The translations under genes were made by a program, and so were the position numbers. From NCBI RefSeq assembly GCF_000426185.1, contig NZ_KE384505.1, positions 688,915-752,914 of the forward strand: 64,000 nucleotides of DNA, read 5' to 3'. The DNA is from Cellulomonas sp. URHD0024 (lineage in GTDB: Bacteria > Actinomycetota > Actinomycetes > Actinomycetales > Cellulomonadaceae). Every line of letters begins with the position of its first letter. The first letter of the stretch is position 1. This document shows positions 47,451 to 56,669 of the stretch, piece by piece. The notes below the pieces were generated by a model that did no database searches, was not told the DNA's origin, and worked only from the letters and a program-made list of their open reading frames with translations.

Positions 47451-48431
47451 ATGAGCACCGAAGCTCTTCATGGCCGCGCGACGACCGCGACCCGGCCGGC
47501 GGCCGAGCCGCCGGCGCCGGCTCGACGCAGGAAGCGCCCGACGTGGGTGGCCTACCTGCCGTACCTCGCACCGGGTGCGATCGCGTTCGTCGTGGTCATC
47601 GGCATCCCGTTCGCCACGAACGTCATGTACAGCTTCCAGAAGTGGAAGGGCGGCATGGCGCCGCACCACTGGGTCGGTCTGGAGAACTACCAGGCGCTCC
47701 TGCACGACGAGCAGTTCTGGACGTCGTTCCGGAACTCCATCTCGATGATCGTGGCCATGGTGGTCGTACCGACGCTGATCGGCCTGCTGCTCGCGTCGGT
47801 GCTCTTCGACTACCTGGGCAAGAAGTTCGGGTCGCGGTCCGCATCGGTCCTGCGGGCGAGCTACTACCTGCCGCAGATCCTGCCCGTCGCGGTCGCCGGT
47901 GTGCTGTGGAACTGGATCCTCAACGCGCAGACCGGCGCCGTCAACGAGGTGCTGCGCTCCCTCGGTGTCGAGAACCCGCCGAACTGGCTGGGCTCGCCGA
48001 CGACAGCGATGCCGACCGTGATGCTCGTCCTCGTCTGGGTCCAGATCGGCTACCCGGTCGTGATCTTCATGTCCGCGCTCCAGCGCGTGGACCCGGAGCT
48101 GTACGAGGCCGCCGAGCTCGACGGTGCCGGCTGGTGGCGTCGCTTCCGGGCGATCACCATCCCGCAGATCAAGCCGGAGACGTTCGTCGTCGTGCTGACG
48201 TGCACCGTCGCGGCGCTCAAGGTGTTCGGCCCGATCTACGTGCTCACCCGCGGCGGCCCCGAGGGCTCGACGCTCGTGCCCAGCTACTACTCGTACCTGA
48301 ACTTCTTCGACAAGTCGAAGGTCGGCTATGGCGCGGCCGTCGCCAACGTGCTCACCCTCGTGATAGTGATCGCCGCGGGACTCATCCTCGTGGCGCAGGC
48401 GCGCAGCGAGCGCAAGGAAGGGATCTCCTGA
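47451..48431 (+). CDS. ABC sugar transporter permease (MalF/UgpA type)
   Basis: The 326-residue membrane protein has six helices and the EAA loop DPELYEAAELDGAGWWRRFRAITIPQIKPE near residue 215, which binds the ATPase. The long first helix segment follows a Pro/Arg-rich N-terminus. It forms a heterodimer channel with the next gene's product. Its stop shares one base with the following ATG. Confidence 0.95.
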   Translation: MSTEALHGRATTATRPAAEPPAPARRRKRPTWVAYLPYLAPGAIAFVVVIGIPFATNVMYSFQKWKGGMAPHHWVGLENYQALLHDEQFWTSFRNSISMIVAMVVVPTLIGLLLASVLFDYLGKKFGSRSASVLRASYYLPQILPVAVAGVLWNWILNAQTGAVNEVLRSLGVENPPNWLGSPTTAMPTVMLVLVWVQIGYPVVIFMSALQRVDPELYEAAELDGAGWWRRFRAITIPQIKPETFVVVLTCTVAALKVFGPIYVLTRGGPEGSTLVPSYYSYLNFFDKSKVGYGAAVANVLTLVIVIAAGLILVAQARSERKEGIS

Positions 48432-49285
48432 TGGCGACCGAAGTCCTCCCGGGTGCCCGGCACCGGCGCGGCGTGGCGCGGTGGTTCGTGCTCGTCGGCG
48501 CGATCCTCGTCGCCGTCGCGATCCTGATGCCCTTCTTCATCATGCTGCTCAACGCGTTCAAGTCGCCGCTCGACTACTCCCTGAACGGGCCGCTGAGCCT
48601 CCCGCACGAGATCTACACCAAGGGCCTGACCACCTTCTGGAACCGGGTGGACTTCCCGCAGAAGCTGCTCAACTCCATCTGGATCTCGGGTGCGGTCGCC
48701 GTCCTCGGCACGCTCCTGTCCCTGCTGAACGCGTACGCGATCGGCGTCGGGCGGGTCAAGGGAAGGCTGCTCGTCGTCTCGCTCTTCCTGCTCGCGACGA
48801 TGCTTCCGCAGGAGGCCCTGATCTACCCGCTGTTCACCATGGCGCAGCAGGTCGGCCTCTCGAACTCCCCGTGGTCGGTGATCATCATCTTCACGGTGAT
48901 CCAGTCGGCGTTCGGCACGTACCTGCTCGCCTCGGTGCTCGGCACGTTCCCCAAGGCGCTCCTCGAGGCGGCTGCGCTCGACGGTGCGAGCCGGTGGGAC
49001 GTGCTCTGGAAGGTCGTCTTCCCGGTCGTCCGTCCGACGCTGTCCGTCCTGATGATCTTCTTCTTCATCTGGACCTGGAACGAGTTCTTCATCCCGCTGG
49101 TGATGCTCACGACGAACGACACCCAGACCATCCCCGTCGCACTCGCCTCGCTGCAGGGTGACCGGCTGATGGATGCGCCGACGACGAACGCCGGCGCCCT
49201 GGTCTCGCTCCTGCCCGCGGTTCTCTTCTTCCTGATCTTCCAGCGAACCCTGACGCGCGGCGTGACCGCCGGCGCGGTCAAGTAA
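48431..49285 (+). CDS. ABC sugar transporter permease (MalG/UgpE type)
   Basis: The 284-residue membrane protein has six helices and the EAA loop PKALLEAAALDGASRWDVLWKVVFPVVRP near residue 180. FIWTWNEFFIPLVMLT is the typical fifth-helix region. It pairs with the preceding permease, and their product feeds cytosolic glycosidases such as the GH31 enzyme 13 bases downstream. Confidence 0.95.
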   Translation: MATEVLPGARHRRGVARWFVLVGAILVAVAILMPFFIMLLNAFKSPLDYSLNGPLSLPHEIYTKGLTTFWNRVDFPQKLLNSIWISGAVAVLGTLLSLLNAYAIGVGRVKGRLLVVSLFLLATMLPQEALIYPLFTMAQQVGLSNSPWSVIIIFTVIQSAFGTYLLASVLGTFPKALLEAAALDGASRWDVLWKVVFPVVRPTLSVLMIFFFIWTWNEFFIPLVMLTTNDTQTIPVALASLQGDRLMDAPTTNAGALVSLLPAVLFFLIFQRTLTRGVTAGAVK

Positions 49286-49297
49286 AGGCGTCCACCG

Positions 49298-51574
49298 ATG
49301 AAGTTCACCAACGGCTACTGGCAGCTCCTCCCCGGCGTCCAGGTGCTGCGTCCGCGCAGCATCGCCGACGTGGTGGTCGGCGAGGACACCCTGACCGTGT
49401 ACAGCGCCACGGTTCCGCTCACATCTCGTGGGGACACCCTCAACCGGCCCTTGGTGACGGTGACGTTCACGTCCCCGATGGACGACGTCATCGGCGTCCG
49501 GATCGAGCACCACACCGGCGGGGTGGACCCGCGGCCGCAGTTCGGGCTCTCTCGGTCGGAAGCCGACGTGAAGGTGGTCGCGGACGCCTCGGTCGCCTCG
49601 TTCACGTCGGGCGGGCTCACGGCGCGGGTCGCGGCCGAGGGTGCGTGGCACGTGGACTTCGAGGCAGGCGGGCGCGTGCTGACCTCGTCGACCGCCCGGA
49701 GCGTCGGCGTGGTGACGGACGGGGAGGGTCAGCGATTCGTGCACGAGCAGCTGAGCCTCGGGGTCGACGAGCACGTCTACGGCCTGGGGGAGCGGTTCGG
49801 CGCGTTCGTCAAGAACGGGCAGTCCGTGGACATCTGGAACGCCGACGGCGGCACCGCGACCGAGCAGGCGTACAAGAACGTGCCGTTCTACCTGTCGGAC
49901 GCGGGCTACGGCGTCTTCGTCGACCATCCCGGGCACGTCTCGTTCGAGGTCGGTTCGGAGGCGGTCTCCCGCACCCAGTTCTCGGTCTCGGGGCAGACCC
50001 TGCAGTACTACGTCGTGCACGGCCCGTCGCCCAAGGAGGTGCTGCGCCGCTACACGGCGCTCACCGGCCGCCCCGCGCGGATCCCGGCCTGGTCGTACGG
50101 GCTCTGGCTCTCCACGTCGTTCACCACCCAGTACGACGAGGCGACGGTGATGTCGTTCGTCGACGGGATGGCCGAGCGCGGGCTGCCCCTGAGCGTCTTC
50201 CACTTCGACTGCTTCTGGATGCGGGCGTTCCACTGGACGGACTTCACCTGGGACCCCGCAACCTTCCCGGACCCGGTCGGTCTGCTGGACCGGCTGCACG
50301 ACAAGGGTCTGAAGGTCTGCGTCTGGATCAACCCGTACATCGCGCAGCGTTCGCGCCTGTTCGACGAGGGCCGCGCCGGCGGCTTCCTGGTGACGCGGGC
50401 CGACGGCTCGGTGTGGCAGACCGACGACTGGCAGGCCGGCATGGCGCTGGTCGACTTCACCAACCCGGCTGCGGTCGCGTGGTACCAGGGTCATCTGCGC
50501 CACCTGCTCGTGCAGGGTGTCGACGCGTTCAAGACCGACTTCGGTGAGCGGATCCCCACGGATGTCGTGTGGCACGACGGGTCGGACCCGGAGCGGATGC
50601 ACAACTACTACACGCACCTCTACAACCGGGCGGTGTTCGAGGTCCTGGAGGCCGAGCGGGGGGTGGGGGAGGCTGTGCTGTTCGCGCGGTCCGCGACAGC
50701 GGGCGGCCAGCAGTTCCCCGTGCACTGGGGCGGCGACTGCGAGTCGACGTTCGTCTCGATGGCGGAGTCGCTGCGAGGCGGACTGTCCCTGGCGTCCTCG
50801 GGCTTCGGGTTCTGGAGCCACGACATCGGCGGCTTCGAAGGCACGCCCGACGCCGCGGTGTTCAAGCGGTGGCTGGCCTTCGGGATGCTCTCGTCGCACA
50901 GCCGCCTGCACGGGTCCGACTCGTACCGGGTGCCGTGGGCGTTCGACGACGAGGCCGTCGACGTGGCCCGGCTCTTCACCAGGCTCAAGCTCTCGCTCAT
51001 GCCCTATCTCGGCCGGCTGGGCGAGGACGCCCACGACCAGGGCCTGCCGGTCATGCGGCCGATGGTCCTGGAGTTCCCGGACGACCCCGGCGCAGCGACC
51101 GTCGCGACGCAGTACATGCTCGGCGAGAGCCTGCTGGTCGCTCCGGTGTTCACGGCAGACGGGCAGGTCAACGTGTACGTCCCGGAGGGCACCTGGACCT
51201 CGCTGCTGACCGGGGAGCAGGTCACCGGGCCGCGGTGGTTCGCCGAGAAGCACGACTTCCTGTCGCTCCCGGTCTACGTGCGCCCGGACACCGTGCTCCC
51301 GGTCGGCGCGCGCGAGGACCGGCCGGACTACGCGTGGGCCGACGGGGTCACGCTCCGGCTCTACGAGCTCGCCGACGGCCACCGCTCCGTGACCACGATC
51401 CCCTCTCCGTCCGGCGGCGAGCCGGCGACCTTCGTCGTGACCCGTTCCGGGGACACGGTGCGGGTCGCCGCGCGGGACGCCCGAGGCCCGTGGCGCGTCC
51501 AGGTGCCGGCCGGAGGACCGGGGGTGCTGACCGTCGACGCCACCGGGGAGGCGGAGGTCGAGCTCGCCCTCTGA
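49298..51574 (+). CDS. GH31 alpha-xylosidase, YicI-like
   Basis: The 758-residue intracellular enzyme carries the YicI hallmark FKTDFGERIPTD with the nucleophile Asp414 and FPVHWGGDCES with the acid/base Asp480. MAESLRGGLSLASSGFGFWSHDIGGF and SSHSRLHGSDSYRVPWAFDDEAVDV extend the match. YicI enzymes cut non-reducing alpha-1,6-linked xylose from xyloglucan oligosaccharides or isoprimeverose; a minority act as alpha-glucosidases. It has no signal peptide and is fused by operon to the importer, so it acts on imported sugar. This is the best clue to the importer substrate. Confidence 0.93.
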   Translation: MKFTNGYWQLLPGVQVLRPRSIADVVVGEDTLTVYSATVPLTSRGDTLNRPLVTVTFTSPMDDVIGVRIEHHTGGVDPRPQFGLSRSEADVKVVADASVASFTSGGLTARVAAEGAWHVDFEAGGRVLTSSTARSVGVVTDGEGQRFVHEQLSLGVDEHVYGLGERFGAFVKNGQSVDIWNADGGTATEQAYKNVPFYLSDAGYGVFVDHPGHVSFEVGSEAVSRTQFSVSGQTLQYYVVHGPSPKEVLRRYTALTGRPARIPAWSYGLWLSTSFTTQYDEATVMSFVDGMAERGLPLSVFHFDCFWMRAFHWTDFTWDPATFPDPVGLLDRLHDKGLKVCVWINPYIAQRSRLFDEGRAGGFLVTRADGSVWQTDDWQAGMALVDFTNPAAVAWYQGHLRHLLVQGVDAFKTDFGERIPTDVVWHDGSDPERMHNYYTHLYNRAVFEVLEAERGVGEAVLFARSATAGGQQFPVHWGGDCESTFVSMAESLRGGLSLASSGFGFWSHDIGGFEGTPDAAVFKRWLAFGMLSSHSRLHGSDSYRVPWAFDDEAVDVARLFTRLKLSLMPYLGRLGEDAHDQGLPVMRPMVLEFPDDPGAATVATQYMLGESLLVAPVFTADGQVNVYVPEGTWTSLLTGEQVTGPRWFAEKHDFLSLPVYVRPDTVLPVGAREDRPDYAWADGVTLRLYELADGHRSVTTIPSPSGGEPATFVVTRSGDTVRVAARDARGPWRVQVPAGGPGVLTVDATGEAEVELAL

Positions 51575-51603
51575 GACGGGTGCTGCGCTCTGCGCAGGGC
51601 TCG

Positions 51604-51633
51604 TTGCGGGAGCGCTCCCACCTGCCGTATCGT
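51604..51633 (+). promoter_or_regulatory. Promoter with a CebR-like operator for the GH1 gene
   Basis: CGGGAGCGCTCCCA (51608-51621) is a near-perfect palindrome, the form bound by CebR-type LacI repressors of cellobiose use. TTGCGG (51604-51609) and TATCGT (51628-51633) are spaced by 18 bases and enclose it, so a bound repressor would block polymerase. The same type of box controls the CBM6-DUF1996 gene at 18.2 kb. Confidence 0.8.
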
Positions 51634-51737
51634 CACGTTTCGACGTTCGACGAGACCGACGGATGCGCTGACGACGACGCCGCGCTCCACGGCCACTCCT
51701 GAGACTGCCCGCCCGCCCGACAGAAGGACCTGCAGAC

Positions 51738-53177
51738 ATGACGACCTCGCGCCCCTCCGGACGCCGCTTCCCCGACGACTTCCTCTGGGGGTCCGCCACC
51801 GCGTCGTACCAGATCGAGGGTGCGGCTGACGAGGGCGGCCGGGCGGCGTCGATCTGGGACACGTTCTCCCGCACTCCCGGCAAGGTCGAGAACGGGGACA
51901 CCGGCGACGTCGCGGTCGACCACTTCCACCGCGTCCCGCAGGACGTCGCGATGATGGCCGACCTCGGCCTGCAGGCGTACCGCTTCTCCATCTCCTGGTC
52001 CCGGGTGCAGCCCACGGGGTCCGGCGAGTACAACCAGGCCGGCATCGACTTCTACGTCGACCTCGTCGACCGGCTGATCGCCGCCGGGATCAAGCCCGTC
52101 GCCACCCTGTACCACTGGGACCTGCCGCAGGCGCTCGAGGACGAGGGCGGCTGGGCCAACCGCCGGACCGCCGTGCTCTTCGGCGAGTACGCCCGCACGA
52201 TGGCCGAGGTCCTCGGCGATCGCATCCACCTGTGGACGACGCTGAACGAGCCGTGGTGCTCGGCCTACCTGGGCTACGCCTCGGGCGTGCACGCGCCCGG
52301 CCGCACCGACGACGTCGCCGCGCTGGCGGCGGTGCACCACCTGAACCTGGCCCACGGCCTGGCCGGTCGGGCGATCAAGGACGTGCTCGGCCAGGACACG
52401 CCCGTGTCGGTCACGCTCAACCTCCACGTCACGCGCGCCGCGACGGACGCCCCGGAGGACCTCGAGGCCAAGCGGCTCGTCGACACGATCGCCAACGAGG
52501 TGTTCCTGCGCCCGATGCTCGACGGTGAGTACCCCAAGGAGGTGTTCGCCGACACCGAGCACCTGACCGACTGGTCCTTCGTGCAGGACGAGGATCTCGA
52601 CATCATCCAGGTGCCGCTCGCGCTCCTGGGCATCAACTACTACTCGACGGGCCGCGTCCGGTGGGGCACCCCGGAGGTCGGCGACGGCGGCCCCGGACCG
52701 GACGGTCACCGTTCCTCGGAGTCCAGCCCGTGGGTCGGCGCGGCGAACGTCGAGTTCCTGCCCCAGCCCGGCCCGCACACCGCGATGGGCTGGAACATCG
52801 AGCCGCAGGGGCTCGTCGACCTGCTCGTCGAGATGCACGAGCGGTACCCCGACCTCCCGCTGGCCATCACCGAGAACGGTGCCGCGTTCGAGGACGAGGT
52901 CTCGGTCGACGGCCAGGTGCACGACAGCGACCGGGTCGACTACCTGCACGACCACATCGACGCGGTCGGCGAGGCCATCGAGCTCGGTGCCGACGTCCGT
53001 GGCTACTTCGTCTGGTCGCTCATGGACAACTTCGAGTGGTCCTACGGCTACTCCAAGCGCTTCGGTGTGGTCCGCGTGGACTACGACACGCTCGAGCGCA
53101 CGGTCAAGGACTCGGGCCACTGGTACAGCGAGCTCATCGCCACCAACGCCGTCCCCACCCCCCAAGCCCGCCTCTAG
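51738..53177 (+). CDS. GH1 beta-glucosidase
   Basis: The 479-residue enzyme is a (beta/alpha)8 glycosidase without a signal peptide. FLWGSATASYQIEGAADEGGR starts the barrel; the acid/base is Glu171 in TLNEPW and the nucleophile Glu379 in ITENGA. It likely cleaves cellobiose or other beta-glucosides imported by another transporter. It has its own CebR-like operator and a 98-base leader, and a 13-bp hairpin follows. In cellulolytic actinobacteria, such a gene is the intracellular cellobiase of the CebR regulon. Confidence 0.95.
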   Translation: MTTSRPSGRRFPDDFLWGSATASYQIEGAADEGGRAASIWDTFSRTPGKVENGDTGDVAVDHFHRVPQDVAMMADLGLQAYRFSISWSRVQPTGSGEYNQAGIDFYVDLVDRLIAAGIKPVATLYHWDLPQALEDEGGWANRRTAVLFGEYARTMAEVLGDRIHLWTTLNEPWCSAYLGYASGVHAPGRTDDVAALAAVHHLNLAHGLAGRAIKDVLGQDTPVSVTLNLHVTRAATDAPEDLEAKRLVDTIANEVFLRPMLDGEYPKEVFADTEHLTDWSFVQDEDLDIIQVPLALLGINYYSTGRVRWGTPEVGDGGPGPDGHRSSESSPWVGAANVEFLPQPGPHTAMGWNIEPQGLVDLLVEMHERYPDLPLAITENGAAFEDEVSVDGQVHDSDRVDYLHDHIDAVGEAIELGADVRGYFVWSLMDNFEWSYGYSKRFGVVRVDYDTLERTVKDSGHWYSELIATNAVPTPQARL

Positions 53178-53187
53178 CACGACCCGC

Positions 53188-53232
53188 GACGTCCCCACCC
53201 CCGAGATCGGGAGCTCTCCGGGTGGGGACGTC
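53188..53232 (+). terminator. Hairpin after the GH1 gene
   Basis: GACGTCCCCACCC (53188-53200) pairs perfectly with GGGTGGGGACGTC (53220-53232). The 19-base loop contains another small inverted repeat (CCGA/TCGG). It begins ten bases after the GH1 stop. No T run is present. Confidence 0.75.
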
Positions 53233-53318
53233 CGGCTGTCCGCAGCGTCCGGACGGATGTAGCCCCTCGGGGCACGTCTGTTCGGACGCTGCTGTGGTTG
53301 TCGGGGAGGATGGTTCGG

Positions 53319-53618
53319 GTGGGACGACGATCGACCAAGCGGCCGTACGGCACCGAGCACGTCGAGCTCGACCTCGACCGCGCGACGGCCGGGCGGACCA
53401 GCGAGAGCGGTGCCGACGGGGAGTGGACCGTCCAGCGCGTCCGCGGATCCGACCGCGAGTACCGCTGCCCGGGGTGCGAGCAGGTTCTGGCTGCGGGCAC
53501 GGCGCACGTCGTCGCGTGGCGGACGGACGGTCTGTTCGGCGAGGCGGTCGACGACCGCCGGCACTGGCACACTTCCTGCTGGCAGGCCCGCGGCCGCCGC
53601 CGGCCGCCGCGCCGATGA
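53319..53618 (+). CDS. Small putative zinc-binding protein
   Basis: The 99-residue protein starts at GTG nine bases after GGGGAGG; ATG 53310 would leave no spacing. It is basic at both ends and has a Cys/His pattern YRCPGCEQ, then HWHTSCW, that suggests a single zinc site. The middle holds VVAWRTDGLFGE. Proteins of this pattern are frequent hypothetical genes in actinobacteria, but I do not know a function. It is followed by the HAD phosphatase gene after 22 bases. Confidence 0.65.
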   Translation: MGRRSTKRPYGTEHVELDLDRATAGRTSESGADGEWTVQRVRGSDREYRCPGCEQVLAAGTAHVVAWRTDGLFGEAVDDRRHWHTSCWQARGRRRPPRR

Positions 53619-53640
53619 CCCGCCCTGGAGGAGCTCGCCG

Positions 53641-54471
53641 ATGATCCCGCCCCGCCTGATCGCGACCGACCTGGACGGCACCCTGCTTCGCGACGACGGC
53701 ACGGTGTCCGAGCGGACGGCCACGGCGCTGCGGGACGCGGCCGCCGCCGGGATCGAGGTCGTGTTCGTTACCGCTCGGCCGCCCCGCTGGCTCGAGCCCT
53801 TGTCCGAGCACGTCGCGGGGCACGGCGTCGTGATCTGCGCGAACGGTGCGGCGGTCGTCGACGTCGCCACGCGCGAGGTGCTGGCCGAGCACGGGATGAC
53901 AGCGGAGCTCGTCGCGACGATCGTCGGCCGAGTCCGCGCTGCGTGGTCCGACGCCGCGTTCGCGACGGAGAGTGCCGCCGGATTCGCCCACGAGCGGGGT
54001 TTCTCCTCGATCCACGAGGTCCCTGTGGGGAGCCCGGTCGCCGACCGCATCGAGGATGTGCTCCCCGAATCGTCGTTCAAGCTGCTCGTGCGCAGCCCGA
54101 GCCGGCCCTTGGGCACGTTCTTCGAGGACCTGGCTGCGGTGGTCGGTGACCTGGCGATCGTCGCCGACTCGGGAGCGTCCGGCCTCGGCGAGATCTCAGG
54201 CCAGGGCGTGACCAAGTCGGCCACCCTGGCGCGCTGGGCGGCCGACCGCGGGATCAGCGCGTCCGAGGTCTGGGCCATGGGTGACGCACCGAACGACCTG
54301 TCGATGCTGACCTGGGCGGGCGCGTCGTTCGCGGTCGCCAACGCCCACCCGAGCGTTCTCGCCGCGGCGACGCACCGCTGCGGCTCCAACGTCGCCGACG
54401 GCCCGGCGGACGTCCTGGACCTGGCGATCGCGCGACGTGGCGCAGGGGCACCGTCGGCGCCGACCCGCTGA
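53641..54471 (+). CDS. HAD-superfamily Cof-type phosphatase
   Basis: The 276-residue enzyme has DxD motif 1 in IATDLDGTLL, motif 2 in VVFVTARPP, motif 3 Lys in GVTKSATL and motif 4 in WAMGDAPNDLSML. The class IIB cap lies between. This fits Cof/YidA-like sugar-phosphate phosphatases. The actual substrate is not predictable. ATG 53641 follows GGAGGAGC. Confidence 0.93.
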   Translation: MIPPRLIATDLDGTLLRDDGTVSERTATALRDAAAAGIEVVFVTARPPRWLEPLSEHVAGHGVVICANGAAVVDVATREVLAEHGMTAELVATIVGRVRAAWSDAAFATESAAGFAHERGFSSIHEVPVGSPVADRIEDVLPESSFKLLVRSPSRPLGTFFEDLAAVVGDLAIVADSGASGLGEISGQGVTKSATLARWAADRGISASEVWAMGDAPNDLSMLTWAGASFAVANAHPSVLAAATHRCGSNVADGPADVLDLAIARRGAGAPSAPTR

Positions 54472-54497
54472 GACCCGTCGGGGTCGACGCGCGCCGG

Positions 54498-55136
54498 TCA
54501 CTGGGCCCGGCGCACGGCCACCAGCACGGCGTCGCGGATCTCGACGGTCTGCCCCTCGTCGTCCAGGATCGTCCGCGACGGCGACGACGCGGTCACGTCC
54601 CACAGCGCCGGGTCGAGCGTCACTCCGACGTCCTCCGCCGTGAACAGCAGGTCGGCGCGGTCAGGTCGCTGCAGGTGCGGCACCTCGTGGTCGGACGGGT
54701 GATGGCCGACGACCAGAAGCATGCCTCCCGGCCGGACGGCGGCGGCGAGCCGGCGGTGCAGGTCGCGCAGCTCGTCGGACGGCAGGTGCATGAACTGGGC
54801 GGACACCAGGTCGTAGCGGTCGACGCCGGGCTCCCAGGACAGGACGTCGGTGAGCTGCCAGCTGATCGGCAGGTCACCGGCCAGCGCGGCGGCGCGCTCG
54901 AGCGCGACCCGGGAGATGTCGACGGCGGTCACGGTCCAGCCGCGGGAGGCGAGCCAGATGGCGTCGGCCCCCTCGCCGGCCCCGACGTCCAGGGCGTCGC
55001 CGGCCGTGAGCGGAGACACCACGCTCACCAGCTGCGGGTTCGGGTTCCCGCTCCAGACGCGGTCGGCGGAGCCGTACCGCTCGTCCCAGAACTCGGGGGT
55101 GAACAAGATGGCGTGGTCGTGCTCGTCGTGACCCAT
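54498..55136 (-). CDS. SAM-dependent methyltransferase
   Basis: The 212-residue class I methyltransferase has motif I LDVGAGEGADAIWLASRG near residue 50, the acidic residue in VTAVDISRVALERA, and YDLVSAQFMHLP. The N-terminus MGHDEHDHAILFTPEFWDERYGS resembles TehB/thiopurine-type enzymes. The substrate is unknown. Start at ATG 55136; an alternative longer N-terminus is unlikely because it would overlap the opposite gene's promoter. It is divergent from the alpha/beta-hydrolase gene. Confidence 0.85.
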   Translation of the reverse strand: MGHDEHDHAILFTPEFWDERYGSADRVWSGNPNPQLVSVVSPLTAGDALDVGAGEGADAIWLASRGWTVTAVDISRVALERAAALAGDLPISWQLTDVLSWEPGVDRYDLVSAQFMHLPSDELRDLHRRLAAAVRPGGMLLVVGHHPSDHEVPHLQRPDRADLLFTAEDVGVTLDPALWDVTASSPSRTILDDEGQTVEIRDAVLVAVRRAQ

Positions 55137-55193
55137 GGCAGCATCCTGGCGTGCGCCGCCCCCGGCGACCGCACCGAGTTGCCGAACCGGCAA

Positions 55194-55206
55194 TAGGCTC
55201 GTCTCG
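55194..55206 (+). promoter_or_regulatory. Candidate -10 of a leaderless hydrolase mRNA
   Basis: TAGGCT (55194-55199) ends seven bases before ATG 55207 and no ribosome site is present. No -35 is clear. The pattern is the same as for argS. Confidence 0.4.
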
Positions 55207-55950
55207 ATGAGTACGCACCCGATCCGCTCCCTGACGGTCCTGCCCGCCCACCGCGAGGACGTCCAGCTGCACACCGCGGACGGGCTGACGCTCGTCGGCG
55301 AGCTGGCCGTCCCGACGCACACTCCGCCCGCGGCGACCCTCGTCACGCTGCACCCGCTGCCCACGCACGGCGGGTACATGGACTCGCACGTCTACCGCAA
55401 GGCGGCGTGGCGCCTTCCCGCGATGGCGGACCTGGCCGTCCTGCGGTTCAACACCCGGGGGACGACGAGCCCCCGTGGAACCAGCGACGGCGCCTTCGAC
55501 GGCGGCCGGGCCGAGCAGTTCGACGTTGCCGCGGCGATCGAGTTCGTCGAGTTCCACGACCTGCCGCGCCCGTGGCTGGTGGGCTGGTCGTTCGGCAGCG
55601 AGCTGGTGCTCATGCACGGGCGCGACCCCGCGATCGAGGGCGCGATCCTGCTGTCACCGCCGCTGCACCGCGCGACGGACGACGACCTCGACGCGTGGGC
55701 GGCGTTCGGCAAGCCGCTCGTCGTGCTGGTGCCGGAGCTCGACGACTACCTGCGTCCCGACGAGGCCCGCGCACGGTTCGCGCGCGTCCCGCAGGCCGAG
55801 GTGATCGGTGTCGACGGCGCCAAGCACCTGTGGGTGGGGGAGTCGGCCGTTCGGCGGGTCCTCGACGAGATCGTCGGGCACGTCCTGCCCGACCACCCGC
55901 TGCCGCTGCCGACGGAATGGGTCGGAGCGACCGTGGAGGCGACCGCATGA
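55207..55950 (+). CDS. Alpha/beta-hydrolase fold protein (dienelactone-hydrolase-like)
   Basis: The 247-residue protein has THGGYMDSHVYRKAAWRLP, LRFNTRGTTSPRGTSDGAFDGGRAEQFDVAAAIEFV, and the elbow GWSFGS near residue 137, with Ser as nucleophile. Later Asp and the final His (GAKHLWVGES) complete the triad. The NTRG motif is common among the CocE/prolyl-like or dienelactone-type family. Substrate unknown. Its stop overlaps the next hydrolase's ATG by four bases. Confidence 0.83.
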   Translation: MSTHPIRSLTVLPAHREDVQLHTADGLTLVGELAVPTHTPPAATLVTLHPLPTHGGYMDSHVYRKAAWRLPAMADLAVLRFNTRGTTSPRGTSDGAFDGGRAEQFDVAAAIEFVEFHDLPRPWLVGWSFGSELVLMHGRDPAIEGAILLSPPLHRATDDDLDAWAAFGKPLVVLVPELDDYLRPDEARARFARVPQAEVIGVDGAKHLWVGESAVRRVLDEIVGHVLPDHPLPLPTEWVGATVEATA

Positions 55951-56669
55951 CACCGCTGCTCCTGTTGCACGGGTTCCCGCTCGACCACCGCATGTGGGAT
56001 GGGGTCGCGCCGCTGGTCACCGGCTTCTCGAGCGTCTTCGCGCCGGATCTCCCGGGTGACTCGGTCGACCAGGAGCCGTCGCTCGACGTCGTCGCCGACG
56101 CGGTCGCCCAACGACTCCGCGCCGCGGGCATCGACAAGGTCGCCGTCGCCGGGCTGTCGATGGGTGGCTACGTGGCGCTCGCACTGCTCGAGCGCCACCC
56201 GGACCTCGTCGTGGCCCTCGCACTCGTCGACACGAAGTCCACGGCCGACGAGCCCGAGGCGCTGGCCAACCGCCTGCGCGTCGCCGCAGAGGCCGAGGCT
56301 TCGGGCACCGTGGACGTCGTCCGGCCCATGAGCGCGGTGCTGCTCGGCGAGACGACACGGACCGTGCACCCCGAGATCACGGCGACGGTCGACGGCTGGA
56401 TCGGCGAGCAGGACCCTGCCACGGTGGCGTGGTCGCAGCGCGCGATGGCGGCCCGTGCGGACCGGACCGAGACGCTGCGGGCGTTCGCGGGGCCGGTCGT
56501 GGTCGTGGTCGGCGACGAGGACACGGTGACGCCCGTAGCGGCGGCGGAGCACATGGTGGCAGCCGCGCCGCACGCCCGGCTGGTCGTCGTCCCCCACGCC
56601 GGCCACCTGACCGCGATCGAGGACCCGGTGGCCGTGGCGGCAGCCCTCAGCGAGCTACCGGTCGAGTAG
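55947..56669 (+). CDS. Alpha/beta hydrolase
   Basis: The 240-residue protein has the oxyanion region LLLLHGFPLDHRMWD, DLPGDSVDQEPS, the nucleophile elbow GLSMGG (Ser near residue 70), the acid in VVGDEDTVTP near 195 and the His in PHAGHLTAIEDP near 220. It belongs to the BioH/RsbQ-like subgroup. It partly overlaps the end of the opposite gene by 15 bases. Confidence 0.9.
   Translation: MTPLLLLHGFPLDHRMWDGVAPLVTGFSSVFAPDLPGDSVDQEPSLDVVADAVAQRLRAAGIDKVAVAGLSMGGYVALALLERHPDLVVALALVDTKSTADEPEALANRLRVAAEAEASGTVDVVRPMSAVLLGETTRTVHPEITATVDGWIGEQDPATVAWSQRAMAARADRTETLRAFAGPVVVVVGDEDTVTPVAAAEHMVAAAPHARLVVVPHAGHLTAIEDPVAVAAALSELPVE

Noticed and set aside
48326..52045. A 1239-residue open frame on the minus strand across the importer, GH31 and GH1 genes
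   Set aside because: It runs antisense to well-supported genes and has the Arg/Gly/His-rich composition of a shadow frame in GC-rich DNA, with no domain.
51633..54389. A 918-residue minus-strand open frame across the GH1 and HAD genes
   Set aside because: Antisense shadow of real genes; low-complexity translation without motifs.
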